Source: Piliocolobus tephrosceles (Eukaryota; Chordata; Mammalia; Primates; Cercopithecidae). Taken from it: a stretch of DNA of 64,000 bases. The position numbers and the translations under genes were made by a program. Under the pieces are notes generated by a model. That model worked only from the letters and a program-made list of their open reading frames with translations, did no database searches and was not told the DNA's origin. Below are positions 1 through 16,999 of the stretch, in pieces. Position 1 is the stretch's first letter; every line of letters starts with the position of its first letter. Location of the stretch: positions 158,907,141-158,971,140 of the forward strand of contig NC_045436.1 in assembly GCF_002776525.5 (NCBI RefSeq), in the 5' to 3' direction.

Positions 1-439
1 AATCTTGTTCTTCATGTTATCTTTAATATACACTTACTGGTCAACCCTTTCCCTATGGAGTATATGTGAATCCTCACATTCAGGTTGTCAAAAATTAAGT
101 TGGAAAGCATGAAACATTTTTCAATGGCTTAAAATCAGACTGCTGGAAATTACTTCCTGTGCACATAACTAGCAAACAACCTATATACCAAAATGGGAAA
201 GTATTGCCAAAGCTTCACTTACACCCAATCTGGCTGACTGGTGGACTGACAAAATTCTAGGAACTTACTTCTCTTCTACTAAGTCACTACGATAATATTC
301 CTTTAAAATGTCATCAGAACCACATATATTTCCAGAAGTAGTACGGCCTTAAAGTTGAAAGTGGTTAGCATAAGAGAGGGGTTAGCCACAGCTTACTTAT
401 CTCATCAATAGCCTATCATCTGGCCCTACTATCAATTAC

Positions 440-545
440 CTGTCATCAGTTAATTGTGGACAAATCACTTGTCCTTGTGTCTTAGTTGCCTCATCCCTAA
501 AATAAAGCAAGTAGAGATGCTTACTAAGATCTATTGCAGCTACAA
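440..545 (+). repeat. MIR fragment
   Basis: ACAAATCACTTGTCCTTGTG ... TAGTTGCCTCATCCCTAAAA is the MIR core order. Confidence 0.6.
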
Positions 546-1429
546 GGACCTAAGAATATCTAATTCTGTGCTTAGGCAGAAAAAAGCTGGGAGAAGAAAA
601 GCCAATATTTGAGGCCCACAGATAATTTTATTTTCTAAGAAAAAAATATTCAAACTGACATTACCTAACATGTTCCAACTACAGCTGAAAAAAATATTTT
701 GGTGATTTAACATTTTTAATAGTTTTAATTTAAAATCTAATTTTAATTTCTTTAGTCTTGGAAGGGAAGTAAACAGAAGAGAAAGGAAACTATAAAAGTA
801 GGAAATGCAATTATAAGTTCTGTGTGATATATGAATATGTGTACATACAAATATTTAAAACGCCAGTTAAGATTTGCTAAAATTCAAGAACTTAGAGGCA
901 TAATGGTCAATTATGATCCCTAATTCACAAAACAATCAAGACCCTGATATGTCCATAAGTTTGAATTTATTTGCAATTATTTAAAAGATGCAAAATAGAA
1001 GATAAAATCTCAGGTACCAAAAGGACATATAGCGTAAAGATCTGTATATAATATGTCATTGCCTCCAGCAGACCTATTTTTTACACATAGTTTGATCTGC
1101 TAAAAAAAAAAAAAAAGTGAAGGTGTTCACTGCAACTGGTATATAAGGAAAGGGCCAGCATCTCTTACTCTGATTAAATAGGTTACTGTTGTGAAAGTCT
1201 CTAACAGGAGTCAACAGTGAGGACTGTATAACCATAGAAAGCTTTAAGAGAAATTAGGAGCAACATGACTTGAAAAAGTCATATGAAAATAAAATTGGTA
1301 ATTATTTACTCAAATAGGCATATTTCATAAACATTAGCTAATCTACTAAAACACTCTCTCTCAAGTCTACTTCAAGATGTTAATACTTCTCCATGAAGTC
1401 TTTCGTAAACACTTTTTCCTAGTGATCAC

Positions 1430-1660
1430 TTCCTTCTCTGCACTCCATTCAATCCACTCAACAACTACCTAATGAGCACCTACCACATGTAAGGCACCAG
1501 AAATAGCACGGTGAACAAAACAGACAAAAATCTTCACAAAACGTATATTTTACTGGGGACTATGAACCTAACAAGATAAATAAGTAAAAGGTATAGGCAT
1601 GTTAGTAGTGATAAACATTTAAGGAGAAAATGAAAAGCAGATATGAAATGTTAAGGGATT
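1430..1660 (-). repeat. L2-like fragment, minus strand
   Basis: TACCTAATGAGCACCTACCA ... GTAAGGCACCAGAAATAGCA ... GTGAACAAAACAGACAAAAA is the reverse of the widely repeated L2-type 3' end. A similar piece is at about 1865-2060. Confidence 0.65.
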
Positions 1661-1674
1661 TGAAATTTTCCAAT

Positions 1675-1850
1675 ATATCTTCATTTTCTAATCATTCTAC
1701 CTAAGTCCTCACTTAATGCTGTACTTGATTAAGCTTTAATTGCCTTATGTGTCATTTTTGTCCATACAACTAAGATTATGAACAGGGAAGGGACCATGTT
1801 TCTCCACTTCTCACATAATACCCATTTTAGCTGAACATATTTTAAGCCTC
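1675..1850 (+). repeat. L2-like 3' fragment
   Basis: CTTAATGCTGTACTTGATTA and TTATGAACAGGGAAGGGACC follow the order of the L2 3' UTR. Confidence 0.5.
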
Positions 1851-3333
1851 TGATAAATTCTGTTACTTCATTTATTAACTAAATCACAAACTTCTAGGCT
1901 TCTATCCTGTGCAAGGCATTAGGAATTAAAGAGATAAGAGAGTATCCATACTCAAAAAAGCTCACAGTTTAGTGAGAAGGAAGACATGTAGACTCCTACA
2001 ATATATTATGTTAGGTAAAAGTTTTCTAGAGGTAAACTTGAAGAATTTTAAATCATCTGTAGTTGATGACCTTGAGAAGAGAGAACAGCATGCCTAGAAG
2101 CAGCATCATACATTCAGTGACATAAAAGAAAAAAAAAAAACACAAAACATTCAGAAAAATGTAAGTGGTTTAACATGTCTGTAGCACAGAGATACCAACA
2201 TACAGAAAACAGAAGATCAGGTAGAGATGCTAAAAGGCCAGATCTCCAAAAGCTCTGTTTTTCATACTAGGATATGTGGATTTTTTTCCTAAAAACACTG
2301 AGAAGCTACTCATGGAATTTCAAGGAGGGGAATAACACAATCAGATTCATTTAAAATCTGATAACTCTGGTGACAATGGAATGGGATAATGGCAATTCAC
2401 CAGATCCCTCTGGGTGACAGTGGAATAGGATGGTGGCAAGACTGAGAGACACAGCTGACAGTCAGCCTGGCAGCACTCAACAGACCATGCCTCTAAGGAA
2501 CAGAAACGGTAGATGATGAGACCACTCTAGGGTTTGGTGTTTTGCCAAGTTGCAGCAGCAGAGGAAAGACAGGGGTTGAAGTTATGGCAACAGTGATCCA
2601 TTTCTTCACATGAAATTTTATTTCCTTTAAAGTATGACTCAAGGCTATTACAAATCTAATTTAGAATAGCTGTGAATTCTGAACTCTATTACCTGTTCTA
2701 ATGTCTCTTTTCATTTTTAGTTATTTACCTTCTAGGTTAATTCAGCACATGTGATCATTTTAACTCAGCTGGCCTATATTTATTTTAAAATATTCAACTT
2801 GCCAAAAAAGGTTTGTGTCTAAAATTATAACAGTTTCAAAGGCAATTGCTACTAATATTGTTCTCCTTTGCTTATATTTTAGATACTTTCTTTAGCTACC
2901 CCAAATGCCCCAGTGCACATCAGGTACTCCATACTAGTACATCTTCCTCATCTAAACAGAATTCACTCACTAATTTAAACATGATATGGAGTGCCTATAA
3001 TATGTCAGGCTCTGTGGTTGATGCTGGGCACACAAGGCAACAACTAAGACAAATATTCTCCCCTCAGTGCCCTCACCTTGTGTTAAATGCAACATGGTGT
3101 GATATAGCTTTTGAGTATTATACGCTAATATATCATATTGTTAACAGCTGCACTTTGCGCTGAGGGAAAAGGAACCAGTTGCAACAGAATGAGACCTAAC
3201 CCAAGTCAGTTATCAACACCATTATTAAATTCCACCTTGTTGTCCTGTAACTAGAGCCAAATGCTCAGTATGGTTCTACAGAAATAAAGTAAAATGAATT
3301 AGTTATTTCACCCATTAAGAAATATCTACTACA

Positions 3334-3643
3334 GGCTGGGCACAGTGGCTCACACCTGTAATCCCAGCACTTTGGGAAGCTGAGGCAGGCGGATCACCTG
3401 AGATCAGGAGTTCGTAACCAGCCTGGACAACATGGCGAAACCCCGTCTCTACGAAAAATACAAAAATTAGTCGGGCATAGTGGCACGCTCCTGTAGTCCC
3501 AGCTACTTGGGAGGCTGAGGCAGAAGAATTGCTTGAACTTGGGAGGCAGAGGTTGCAGTCAGCCAAGATCATGCCACTGCACTCCACCCTTGGCAACAGA
3601 GTGAGACTCCGTCTCAAAAAATATATATAAATAAAAAATTAAA
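3334..3643 (+). mobile_element. Alu element, full length, plus strand
   Basis: GGCTGGGCACAGTGGCTCAC to an A-rich tail (AAAAAATATATATAAATAAA). Both monomers are present. Reads as a coding stretch on the minus strand only because of the usual Alu open frame. Confidence 0.95.
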
Positions 3644-3664
3644 AAGGAAGAAAATTATCTACTG

Positions 3665-3840
3665 CATTCTAGAAACCAATACTGTTTTATCTTCATAATT
3701 TATTCCCTGCAACCCTGTATGGGGCAGATAATATCTCTATTTTCCAGATGAGGAAATAAGATTCATGAGTAACTTGCTTAAGATCACACTACTAGAAATA
3801 ACAACTGGGATTCTAAGTATTCACAACTCCAAATCCATGT
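3665..3840 (-). repeat. MIR element, minus strand
   Basis: ATTTTCCAGATGAGGAAATA, TAACTTGCTTAAGATCACAC and AACTGGGATTCTAAGTATTC are the reverse MIR core. Confidence 0.8.
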
Positions 3841-4789
3841 CCAAGTGTCAGTATAGCGAACATAAATGGGTCAGTGTCACCAGCATCAGAGAATTAAGTA
3901 TCGCTATCACAGATATTGCCAGGACCTGGCTGAGGAGCTGACTGCACCAAGAAGCATAAATGTGCCCCGTGGAAGGAGATCATGAGACACTTGTGGAATA
4001 ATACTCACAATCTAGAATACATATCTATACGTCCTGCCTTGCTTTTCCTTTAGATAATCTATCTCCACTTTAATTCGCACTCCCCTTGAACAAACCATTA
4101 TATTAAGTATATTGTATCATAACTTGTGTATCATAACATAAACTTAACTACTGTATCATAACATCAACTTGATTGAGAACATGCATTGTATTAATTTTGT
4201 CTTCTCAGTATCTACCACAGTGACATATTTGTTGAATGGTTTAAGCATATGTAAATATTAGAAGCCAAATGAATTAGCTTCTAAATACAATTCATTTATG
4301 TAGCAAATATCTAAATGGCAGAGTCTAGGGTACCTTTTGTGTACCCAGGCAAAAATAAATGAAATTAAAGATGGCAGATGCAATGACAAATATACAAATA
4401 CACAATGGTGGCAAAACTAAGGGAATAGTCACATCTACATGCACAGCAAGAAAGGCTTCAAAGAGAAAGTGACATTTACATTGATTCTTGAAAAATGAGC
4501 AAGTGTTCTCTAGGAAGACAGGTATAGGCAAGAGCATAAGTTAATGATTATTATATAACAAAAGTTATAGTGATAATAACTATCAATATGGAGCATCCTT
4601 GTATTTATATTGAATAAAATATATATACATAAAAATTAAGTGTTATACATTTCACTCTCCCTACAAAGTAGGCATTATTCCCATTTAATTAGATAATTAA
4701 CAGAAAAAGTATAAGCGAAGGCCAGATTATGGAGGGATCTACAGACTATCCTAAAGGAGAAAAAAACATTAATAAATTATTCACTGAAA

Positions 4790-5110
4790 GCCCTAACTTG
4801 CAGTTTCCTCCACGTGCAAAACTCTTTCTCCCAGATATATCCATGGTTGGTTAACTCCTTTCATTCCAACTTAAATGATCCTCCTCAGAGGCCATCTTAT
4901 TTCCCTATCTAAGATAGCCTTCTCCTTCACTCTTTCTACTTGTTTTTCTTAATAGCGCTTTACCACAGGACAGTATGTGAGTTGATTCATTTGCTAACTC
5001 TCCCGCCATAATGCAATCATGAGATCACAGGCTTTGTTCTGATCATTCCTCTTTGCCCAGTGCCTACACCAGCACTGGCACACAGTAAGTGCTCAAAATA
5101 CATTTGTTTA
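4790..5110 (+). repeat. L2 3' end
   Basis: A long match in order to the L2 3' region: AGGCCATCTTATTTCCCTAT, GCCCAGTGCCTACACCAGCA, CTGGCACACAGTAAGTGCTC. Ends as L2 does with the GTGCTCAAAATACATTTGTT tail. Confidence 0.75.
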
Positions 5111-5199
5111 CTAAATTACTTACCTAACTGGACTTTCAATATAAATATATCTGTTCACTAAATTACTTACCTAATTGGATTTCCAAAATGTTTGAAAGA

Positions 5200-5200
<1 letters not shown>
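5105..5200. repeat. Tandem duplication, about 47-base period
   Basis: ACTAAATTACTTACCTAACT (from 5110) returns as ACTAAATTACTTACCTAATT (from 5157), with similar flanks. It begins at the tail end of the L2 fragment. Confidence 0.85.
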
Positions 5201-7899
<2,699 letters not shown>

Positions 7900-8222
7900 C
7901 AAATGTTTTAAATAGACTATCATACAAAACTCAATTCCTTAGGTCCCTTCCCACTTTCCAGAGACATTTAAAAAGTTATCATATTCTTATTATTTCATTC
8001 CTACATATTTCCCCTTCTGTACCCCACCACGCCACCACCAAGCAACTTAAATTCCTGCTGATCTCAGAGTCTTTCTAAAAGTGGGAACCAGAAGGCAATG
8101 TCTCTGCCTCAACAGCTGTCTTATTAATATGCAATTCATTTACTAACGCACTCCTCTATCCAAAAAGTATCTACACTTATATTCATGGTTAACCAATATG
8201 TTCCTTCAGTGTATCTAAATAA

Positions 8223-8606
<384 letters not shown>

Positions 8607-9084
8607 AGACAGTTTTCTAATTTTCTCCACTGTTTTATACTATAAATTCCTAGAAAACAATAATGTTTCTACATGTAACATTGTTGTATCTGTCATATCT
8701 TAGAAAATAGTTGACTAGGTGCAAAAAAAAGAAAGTAAACAGGTGCATGCAAATTTCTTGACTCCTGGTTTCCAGGGATGCTATTGAAAATTTAATGAAA
8801 AATATCTTAAGCAAAAGATCTGGGTGCGCACATATATAGAATCGCAGAAGGAATTCCCAACTTCTCTCCAAAGATCAGAAAAATCTCATTGACTTACACA
8901 AGTGAAACCAAAGTGACCAAAATAATCAAGAACCAGGATTCCAAGCAGCACTGGCCCTTTTGAGACCCTATCTCATGCTACTAACATTTTCATTAACAAT
9001 GTTATAAGCACAGAGAAGTGAAAGAGCTTTGCTTATTTGTATTTATTTTGTGTTGTTTTCGAGGGCAGAATATGGTAATTCCAA

Positions 9085-9192
9085 GCTACAACTACAACAC
9101 CGTGAATGTACACAGTGCTACTGAATTGTACGCTCAAAAATGGTTAAAATGATCTATTTTATGTTATGTATATTTTGCCACAATAAAAGCTA
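9085..9192 (+). mobile_element. L1 3' tail fragment
   Basis: ACTGAATTGTACGCTCAAAA ... GTATATTTTGCCACAATAAA, the end of an old L1. Confidence 0.7.
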
Positions 9193-9469
9193 CAACCAAA
9201 CACAAGCTACAGTGAACAAAGATGATTAATACTATCTTAACTATATCAACACTAGAGAAATAAAGAGAACATTGTCGTTAGTTCCAGGCACTGATTCAAG
9301 TGCAATACATTGTTTTACTTCCCTCTCAGTACAAGAACTTTTAACAACAATCATGCAAAATAAAATATGTACCACAATTTTACAGATGAGAAAGGTTGAA
9401 AGGTCTATAGAGAAAAACATAACTTTCAATTCATTCTCACCCTGCCACTTACATATAACTTCGGGAAAG

Positions 9470-9620
9470 TTATAACAACTTTGCCTTAATTTCCTCACCT
9501 GTAGAATTGAAATAATAGCACCCTTGCAAGGCTATTGTTAGACATGACATGTCTATGTATAAAACACCTAACAGAGTATGGCACATATTTGTAACTCAAG
9601 AGATAACTAAATACTATCAT
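9470..9620 (+). repeat. MIR element
   Basis: TTGCCTTAATTTCCTCACCT ... AATAATAGCACCCTTGCAAG ... CACCTAACAGAGTATGGCAC. Confidence 0.75.
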
Positions 9621-9767
9621 GGAAAGACAGTAAGTAGCAAGGTGCCTACGGTAATTAGTTAATAAATGACACAGTCGGAATTTAACGCTTAGTCTCCTGA
9701 AATCTAAGTCTAGCTTTCTGTTATATTACTGTTACCTTAACAGCTATCAAAAATATATTTTATTTTC

Positions 9768-9919
9768 CTAAGAGACAAGGTCTCACTCTGTTGCCAACGC
9801 TGAAGCAAAGCGGTGCAATCAAAGCTCACTGCAGCCTCAAATGCCTGGGCTCAAGCAATCCTCGTGCCTCAGTTTCCCAAAGTGCTGGGATTACAGGCAT
9901 GAACCACCATGCCTGGCCC
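9768..9919 (-). mobile_element. Alu monomer (FLAM-like or internally deleted Alu)
   Basis: Only about 150 bases: GAGACAAGGTCTCACTCTGT to CATGAACCACCATGCCTGGC. The middle of a dimeric Alu is missing, so it is a fossil left monomer or a deleted copy. Confidence 0.8.
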
Positions 9920-10042
9920 AAAAATATCATTCTTTCATTTAGAATGAAAATGAGACTTTGTTCTAAATCTTTTGATGGATTCCAAAACCAAATATAGTCT
10001 AAAATACAAAGAGAGAGGATAAAAGCAGCAATAGAGCATTTA

Positions 10043-10362
<320 letters not shown>

Positions 10363-10409
10363 AATGACTGGGTGCTTTACTTGATTATCTACTTCAAATG
10401 CCATGTTAG

Positions 10410-10545
10410 TCTCAGACTACCACTTCTCATGATGACTAAACCAAGGTTCTCATAGGAAAAGTAATTTGCCCAAGGTTAAACACCTGGTTAACTGTTGTGC
10501 TGAAATTCAGCCCAGGTCTGTCCAAATCCAAAGAACTCTATCTTT
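10410..10545 (-). repeat. MIR fragment, minus strand
   Basis: AAAGTAATTTGCCCAAGGTT and GCTGAAATTCAGCCCAGGTC. Confidence 0.6.
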
Positions 10546-11116
10546 CCCTATATCTCACAACCTGTCAAGAAAAAGGTTTTCTAGTTTTAAAAATACCCAA
10601 AAAAGAATATTCTGAAAGTAAATTCCAAAACAGGAACTCTAAAAGCAGGTTCATTAAAGCTATCACTTCCTAGAAGTATAACCTCTAAAGCACTCTTCTT
10701 CAAAAAGGAAATGCTCATTTAAGACCTAAGTGTTGCTATGTGTTCATTGGATTTTTTTTTTTTTTGAACAATTATTTTAGAAAGTTCTTAATGTTTGTAA
10801 GTGAAAACATTTCCAACTAAGAAGCAGAGTCCCACCAATTTGGTCTCAGCAACAAAAATGGGTAATTCTCCTTCCATGTACTGTTCCAAACTAACAGATT
10901 TACAAAGCTATGCTACAATCATAAGGGAAGAGGGGAGAACCAGACATATGTGCACTGTGCCAACGGCACAGCAAGGGAAATGAGGCCAGACCAGGGACTT
11001 GATGTTCAGTGATATTTGTAAATTAAATATTTTTAAGTTGGGAACTGCTTATACAACATGTAAAGAAACAACCAACCAATCCCTTTTCTCATGAATAAAC
11101 CTCCAAAAATAGAAAG

Positions 11117-11152
11117 TCTTTTTTGTTTTTGTTTTGTTTTGTTTTGTTTGGG
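11117..11152. repeat. (GTTTT)n microsatellite
   Basis: GTTTTTGTTTTGTTTTGTTT repeats; no Alu is attached, so it is an isolated low-complexity run. Confidence 0.85.
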
Positions 11153-11813
11153 GAGAGGGAAGTCTTACAAAACCCTTCCACATTAAAGTTACGATAATTT
11201 AGCTTCTAACACACAGGGCTCTAAAGTAATGAACAGTTGCAAAGTGTACTGAAATCTTCATTGATAATTAAAACATCAAAGCAGAAAACATAATTGTGTC
11301 TTTCAATGTTAAAGAAACTATCTTCCGAGTTTTTTTTTTTAATAGCCTCTTTTAGACATCCAAAAGCAAGAAAGAGAAAATGGAGACTTCAGTACTTGTT
11401 AACAGCCTGCAAAAAGCCTCATGCAAAAGCTGAATCAGGCAAAGCATCTGTTTAATAGTTTATGAGAGAAGTGACAGCTAACTCTTAAGATCACTAACTT
11501 CATTCTTCACTATGGTTCTTTCTACCTATCCTTTTTCACATGATTTTTTCACACCATATAGTTCTAACTATATGTTCTAAGTACTATATAGTTCTAAGCA
11601 TTTACTTCAACTCTTCCATGATAATGATTTAGGGACTCACTCTCTCTCAACACCAAGTTTTACTGAAAATAACACTAAAAATAATGAAATAATTGAATTA
11701 ATACATCAAAATATATGCATATAAGTTAATACTGCCCTTCCTAGTCAAAAAATTATCCTTAGGAAGATATCCGCACTTACTCCAACAACTCAGCCACTAC
11801 CCCAAATGCCTGA

Positions 11814-12020
<207 letters not shown>

Positions 12021-12336
12021 GCATATTCTTAATAATAGCATAATTTCTTACATTTAGTGTGCCTTTAAACTTTGGAAACTGCTCAGGCAATCAATCTATA
12101 GAATATCATTTCCAGTCCAAATGAGGTATCACGTGCTAGGAAAGAAAAAAAGATATTCTCATGTGTTCCATAAACTATAAAATAAATTCCAATTCATTAG
12201 CCCTCAAATTTACTTTCATTTTACATTTTTTGGAATACACTATTAATATCTTAAATTTCTTTGAGATGACACTGCATCTTCATTATGGTCACACTAGCCC
12301 AATCATTATATCACCTATTGCTGAAACATTGCAATA

Positions 12337-12712
12337 GCTTTAAAAAAAAAAAAAATTTATTTTGGGTTCACGGATACATCAGCAGGTTTGTTATACAGGT
12401 AAACTGTGGGTCACAGGGGTTTGGTGTACAGATTAGCATAATACCCAGGTAATAAGCAAAGCACCCAATAGGTGGTTTTTCAATCTTCACCTTCCTCCCA
12501 CCCTCCACCCTCAAGTTGACCCAGTGTCTGTTGTTCCCTTCTTTGTGTCCATGTGTACTCAATGTTTAGCTTCCACTTATAAGTGAGAACATACAGTATT
12601 TGGTTTCCTGTGTCTGCATTAGTTTGCTTAGGATATCAGCCTCCACCTCTACCCATGTTGCTGCAAATGACATGATCTTGTTCTTCTTATGGCTACACAG
12701 TATTCTATAATC
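12337..12712 (-). mobile_element. L1 3' end, minus strand
   Basis: The plus strand reads the reverse of an L1 3' UTR tail (TTATTTTGGGTTCACGGATA ... TAAGTGAGAACATACAGTAT ... TGGCTACACAGTATTCTATA), starting from an A13 run at 12343. A primate-era L1 by its similarity. Confidence 0.88.
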
Positions 12713-12780
12713 TTAATTTTTAAAAAATAATGACCTAAAACTAACTTCATAAGTTTCTGGATTAAAGACATAAAACTGGC

Positions 12781-12852
12781 CATATATATATATTTTTTAA
12801 TGTCTATAAATTTATGTATATATATGTGTATATATGTATACACACATACATA
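12781..12852. repeat. TA/TG-rich microsatellite
   Basis: (TA)n, then ATGTATATATATGTGTATAT-type alternation. Low complexity only. Confidence 0.9.
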
Positions 12853-13229
12853 AATAGCCAACTAAACCAGTTATTAACAGTTAAACACAAGAACAATATA
12901 ATTTAAGATACAGTAATCCCCTTTATCCCATTTATATGAGATAAATGTATTTATCTCATACATTTTCCAAAATGCTACTTTCTCAGTGTAAACTAAAAGT
13001 AATGCAAGTTTTTGATGTATGTGTTCTGTTCAGTTCAACTATATTCCCACCTAGAACACTACCTGGGACATAGCACTCAGTAAGTATTTACAGAATAAAT
13101 AAATCAGTATAGAAATTTAATACATGGCCATGGATTTAGCTGATTTATATTTTTCTGTGTTAATCATGCTACAAAATTTTCTCTTTTTATAAGGAACAAT
13201 CAACAAAACATGACCAAGACTGTAAGAAA

Positions 13230-14430
13230 GGACTAAGCACGTCAGTTGACAGCAACTCCATTCCTAAAACTGGTCAGGCCAAAATTGGTCAGGCCAATCA
13301 TCTTTCTCGATTCTTCTTCTCACACACATCCATCCAACTTCAGGAAATCTGGCTCTATCTTCAAAATATTATCCAGACTCTACCCTTTTCTAAGGCACCA
13401 ACATCTCTTGCATAGATTTCTGTCCCTCACCCTTTGATGTCCTCTCTTGCTTCCTTTCACAGCTTAACCCATGGCCACTCACAATCACTCCCCTACAAAC
13501 ACCCTCGACTTCCTTGCCCTTCTCTGATTTCATCATACTTGGTTAGCAACGCCATAACCTGATTAAATCTAATCTTCAACTACTCGGTATCTCAATATGG
13601 CTAATCATGATGCTTTAAATTAATAACCACAGGCCGTAACTGCACCCTTAATGCTGCCAGCCAAACATACCCTAACTCCCTGGTCTATTCACTCTCCCAC
13701 TCGACTTCATACCTTCTGGATCCTCAACTCCAAAGCCTCCTTCCTGTCCTTATTCACAGTGAAGACTTTGCTTCCTATACTTCACTGAAAGAAAATATTT
13801 TTCATGAAGCTATTTGAAGAGAACTTCCATAAACTCCCACAACCCACTCAACCACCTTCCATTGTCTATACTTTCAAACTGTATCTCTGCCCACTGACAC
13901 AAATAAATTATCCAAGTTTCTATATAATGCCAATCCCTACACTTGTAAACTCAATCTCTTAGCCCCTCAAGGGCAGCGCTCCAGGAATTAATTCATCCTT
14001 TACATTTTTCTCACAGCGAATTGTTGCCATTGGCATATAAACATGCTGGGCTTTTGCTCCTATCCTTTGGGGGAAAAAAAATGCAAAACACTCTCAACCC
14101 CACTTCACTACTTCTCCATTTCTTTCTTCTCTTTGCAGAAAATCTTAAAACCATTCCCACTGACTGTCTCCAATTTTTCTCCCCCTTCTCTCTTAAAATC
14201 CACTCCAGTCAGGTCTCTGCTCTCACCACTCCACCAAAACAGGCCTGGTCAAGATCACCTATAACCTCAACATTACTAAATCCAATGGACAATCTCATTT
14301 CTCATGTTATTGTGCCTATGAGTAAGTATTTACCACAGTTGATCATTTTCTTCCTCATTTAATTTCCAGGAGAGCACACTACCCTTGTTCTCCTCCTTAC
14401 TGACTGCTCCTTCTCAGTCACCTCTAACAA
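13230..14430 (+). mobile_element. L2 (CR1-clade LINE) ORF2 fragment
   Basis: A pyrimidine-rich stretch. Around 14215-14425 it reads as the reverse transcriptase part of L2: CAAGATCACCTATAACCTCA, ACTAAATCCAATGGACAATC, then TTGATCATTTTCTTCCTCAT and CTGCTCCTTCTCAGTCACCT. The upstream part is probably the same element but too diverged for certainty. Confidence 0.6.
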
Positions 14431-14439
14431 AGGGCATGA

Positions 14440-14590
14440 GAAAACTTTTGGGAATGGTAATTATGTTCATTATACTGACCATGGTGATGGCTTCATGAGT
14501 ACACACATATATCAACATTTAGCAAATTGTACACTTTAAGTATGAACCATTTACTGTATGTCAATTATACTTGAAAAAATGTTTAAAAAA
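14440..14590 (+). mobile_element. L1 3' tail fragment
   Basis: GGTGATGGCTTCATGAGTAC ... AAATTGTACACTTTAAGTAT ... GTCAATTATACTTG is the typical end of an old (L1M) L1 3' UTR, followed by an A-rich tail. Confidence 0.75.
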
Positions 14591-14599
14591 CAAAACAAA

Positions 14600-16320
14600 C
14601 AAAAAACCTGCTGGCCTGTACATGCCATTCCTAGTCTCCAAGACTGCTCAGAGATCATGAAAACAGAATTATTAAAGTTGTTTTTAGACCCTAAGATTAA
14701 AAAAAATCCCAGCCACTGAGAACAGTTAGCTCCTTTCTCATCTAATCATCTCTCAATAACGTGGCTCTACCATTTTCAATTAAACAATTATTTTCCTAAC
14801 AAAAGAGAGAATCAGATGGATGGTATCGAATTTGACATTCTTTTTGTCATCTATTATCATGACAGGATCAGAAATAACCTACTGCCTTCTTTGTTTTTTC
14901 TCCAAACCTAACATCTGAAAACATCTTTTATTATTCTTAGTATTCTTTGCAGGCCTCAGCTGAGCTAGCCTTTAGTATTACAAAGACAACTGTCAAGAGA
15001 TTTGTGCCATTTTCTTATTTATTATAAGTTATATATCCTCTTTTCTATCTTTTTATAATTTTATGCTCTGTCTCAATTAACATTTACCTGTACCAGGTAC
15101 TTCAATAAATGTAATTAAGAAACAAATAAATAAGCAAAAGAGTACTTGAAGCATACAGAAATAACTAGTTCATTAAAATATTTTGCAAAAATCAAGTACA
15201 TTTATGCACATGTGTATACACAAAACTGTTGAGCTAGCGAGACTTCATGGAAATCAAATGTCCAAGGAGCCTCTCTGGTTACAACTCCAAGCACTTAACA
15301 GAACTCATTAGCAATAAGAGATGCAAGGAGACATAGGTTGGACAGTGTCAGATTTGTATTTTGTAACAAATATTCATACAGTTAAGAGTGTGGATTTAAG
15401 GATAACAGACTAGAGGTATGGGGCCAAGTTATTTTATTATCCCAAGCAATAAAAGTCTAAACTAAGGCTGTGCTAATGAGGTAAGGCCAAAAAAAAATTT
15501 TTTTTTACAAGGTACATTTCACTAATTCGTAGAACTCTCACTAGTTCCACTACAGTATGCAGCCTTCATAATACAGATATGTCACCAAGCAGGAAAAGAT
15601 CTTATTCATTATCAAGCATAAAGACAGCTACCATTTACCATTTCCCTTTGTATTTTGTAATATTAGAGAAAGACACACCTAGGTATTTAAACTAAATTTC
15701 TGAATGATTAGATACTAAAAACTAAACACATACTATCACAAACTTTTTTTTTTCTTTTGGCCCCATAAACAACAGGAAATGTGTTCTTACAATCCAAGAA
15801 AACTCCACCTGCCACATGGCAGACTGCAACTCTGCAATAACTCCACTCCAGCTCAGGACATGAGGAAAGGACAAGATGCAGTGTGGCATCAAATGGATAG
15901 AAATGGCCCTTGGAGGACACACTGTCAAAAGTCTGACAATTACTGCATTCTTCCTGCAGAACTCAAATCAGTAATTTCTAAGAAAAGATTTTGAATGATC
16001 TAGAATGAAAGAAGTCCTTCATAAAACAGTGCTGATCATCTTAAAGTAATATTAGCTTTGCTTCCTGAACTGCTGTTACTGTGTAGGTCCTATACTGAAA
16101 AGTCTTATTCCATTATTACCATAGTCCAGGCATAAATTTAGCTTCCATCTAGAGACATGGCTCTGTCAAGAAAGATGTGATTTCTCTCCTAAATGTAGCT
16201 ATACTCTTAACACTTAGGATTAAAGTTCTCTGCAGATCAGTAATTTGAAGGTAATCACAAGACTAGGACAATTTTCTAAACACAAACATTTAGCTCTTAC
16301 TATTTCTGACAGGGAGAGAA
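14600..16320. other. Intron, no repeat recognised
   Basis: AT-rich. A moderately GC-richer piece (15779-15960) carries overlapping short frames on both strands, none recognisable. Confidence 0.45.
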
Positions 16321-16329
16321 AATAAGTGA

Positions 16330-16740
16330 GAACAACATCTGCATATTGTCTAATTATTAAAAGCTCAAAGCCAGTTCCCTCCTCTCCATCTCTCTACCAC
16401 TTCCCTAAGAAACAACCTCACCCCTTCTCCCGAAGTGTTACTGTAATGGTCTCCCTATCTCTAGCACCACCACACTACACGGTATTTCCCCTTTACAGCT
16501 ATCATATCTCTTCAGAATATGAATCTGGTCACATCACCACTTCTGTTGAAACCCTTCAGTGCCTCCCATTCCCCCGAAAAGAATAAAGACCAACCTCCAC
16601 AGCATGAAATACAGGCACACTGTGATCCCTGAAGAATCACTTCGCCATTGATTCACTCTATAAAGTCATCCTGACCTTCCTAACAGTTAGATGTTTCCTA
16701 CTCTGCACTCTTAATAACATTTTATGCATAACTATTACAG
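16330..16740 (+). repeat. L2 3' region
   Basis: GTTACTGTAATGGTCTCCCT, CTGGTCACATCACCACTTCT, GAAACCCTTCAGTGCCTCCC and AAGAATAAAGACCAACCTCC are the typical L2 3' wording. Confidence 0.75.
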
Positions 16741-16824
16741 TTGCAAGTAACTGTTTACCTATCAACCCATATCCTCCTCCAAATAATCAGTCTCTCAAAG
16801 AGATAAGCAGAATTTCACAAAGAC

Positions 16825-16985
16825 CACCAAGTCTGGAGTCAGACCTAAACTCAAATCTCAATTCCACTATTTACTAAGGATGTAATCTTCGGCCAACTTC
16901 TTCACATCTTTGGATCTTAGATTCCTCCACCGCAAAATTAGCATAAAATATTCACCCTCGTGGGTTCCTGTGAATAATTTTTAAA
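16825..16985 (+). repeat. MIR element
   Basis: AGTCTGGAGTCAGACCTAAA ... ATTCCACTATTTACTAAGGA ... CTTAGATTCCTCCACCGCAA. Confidence 0.7.
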
Positions 16986-16999
16986 ATAAAGAAAGAATA

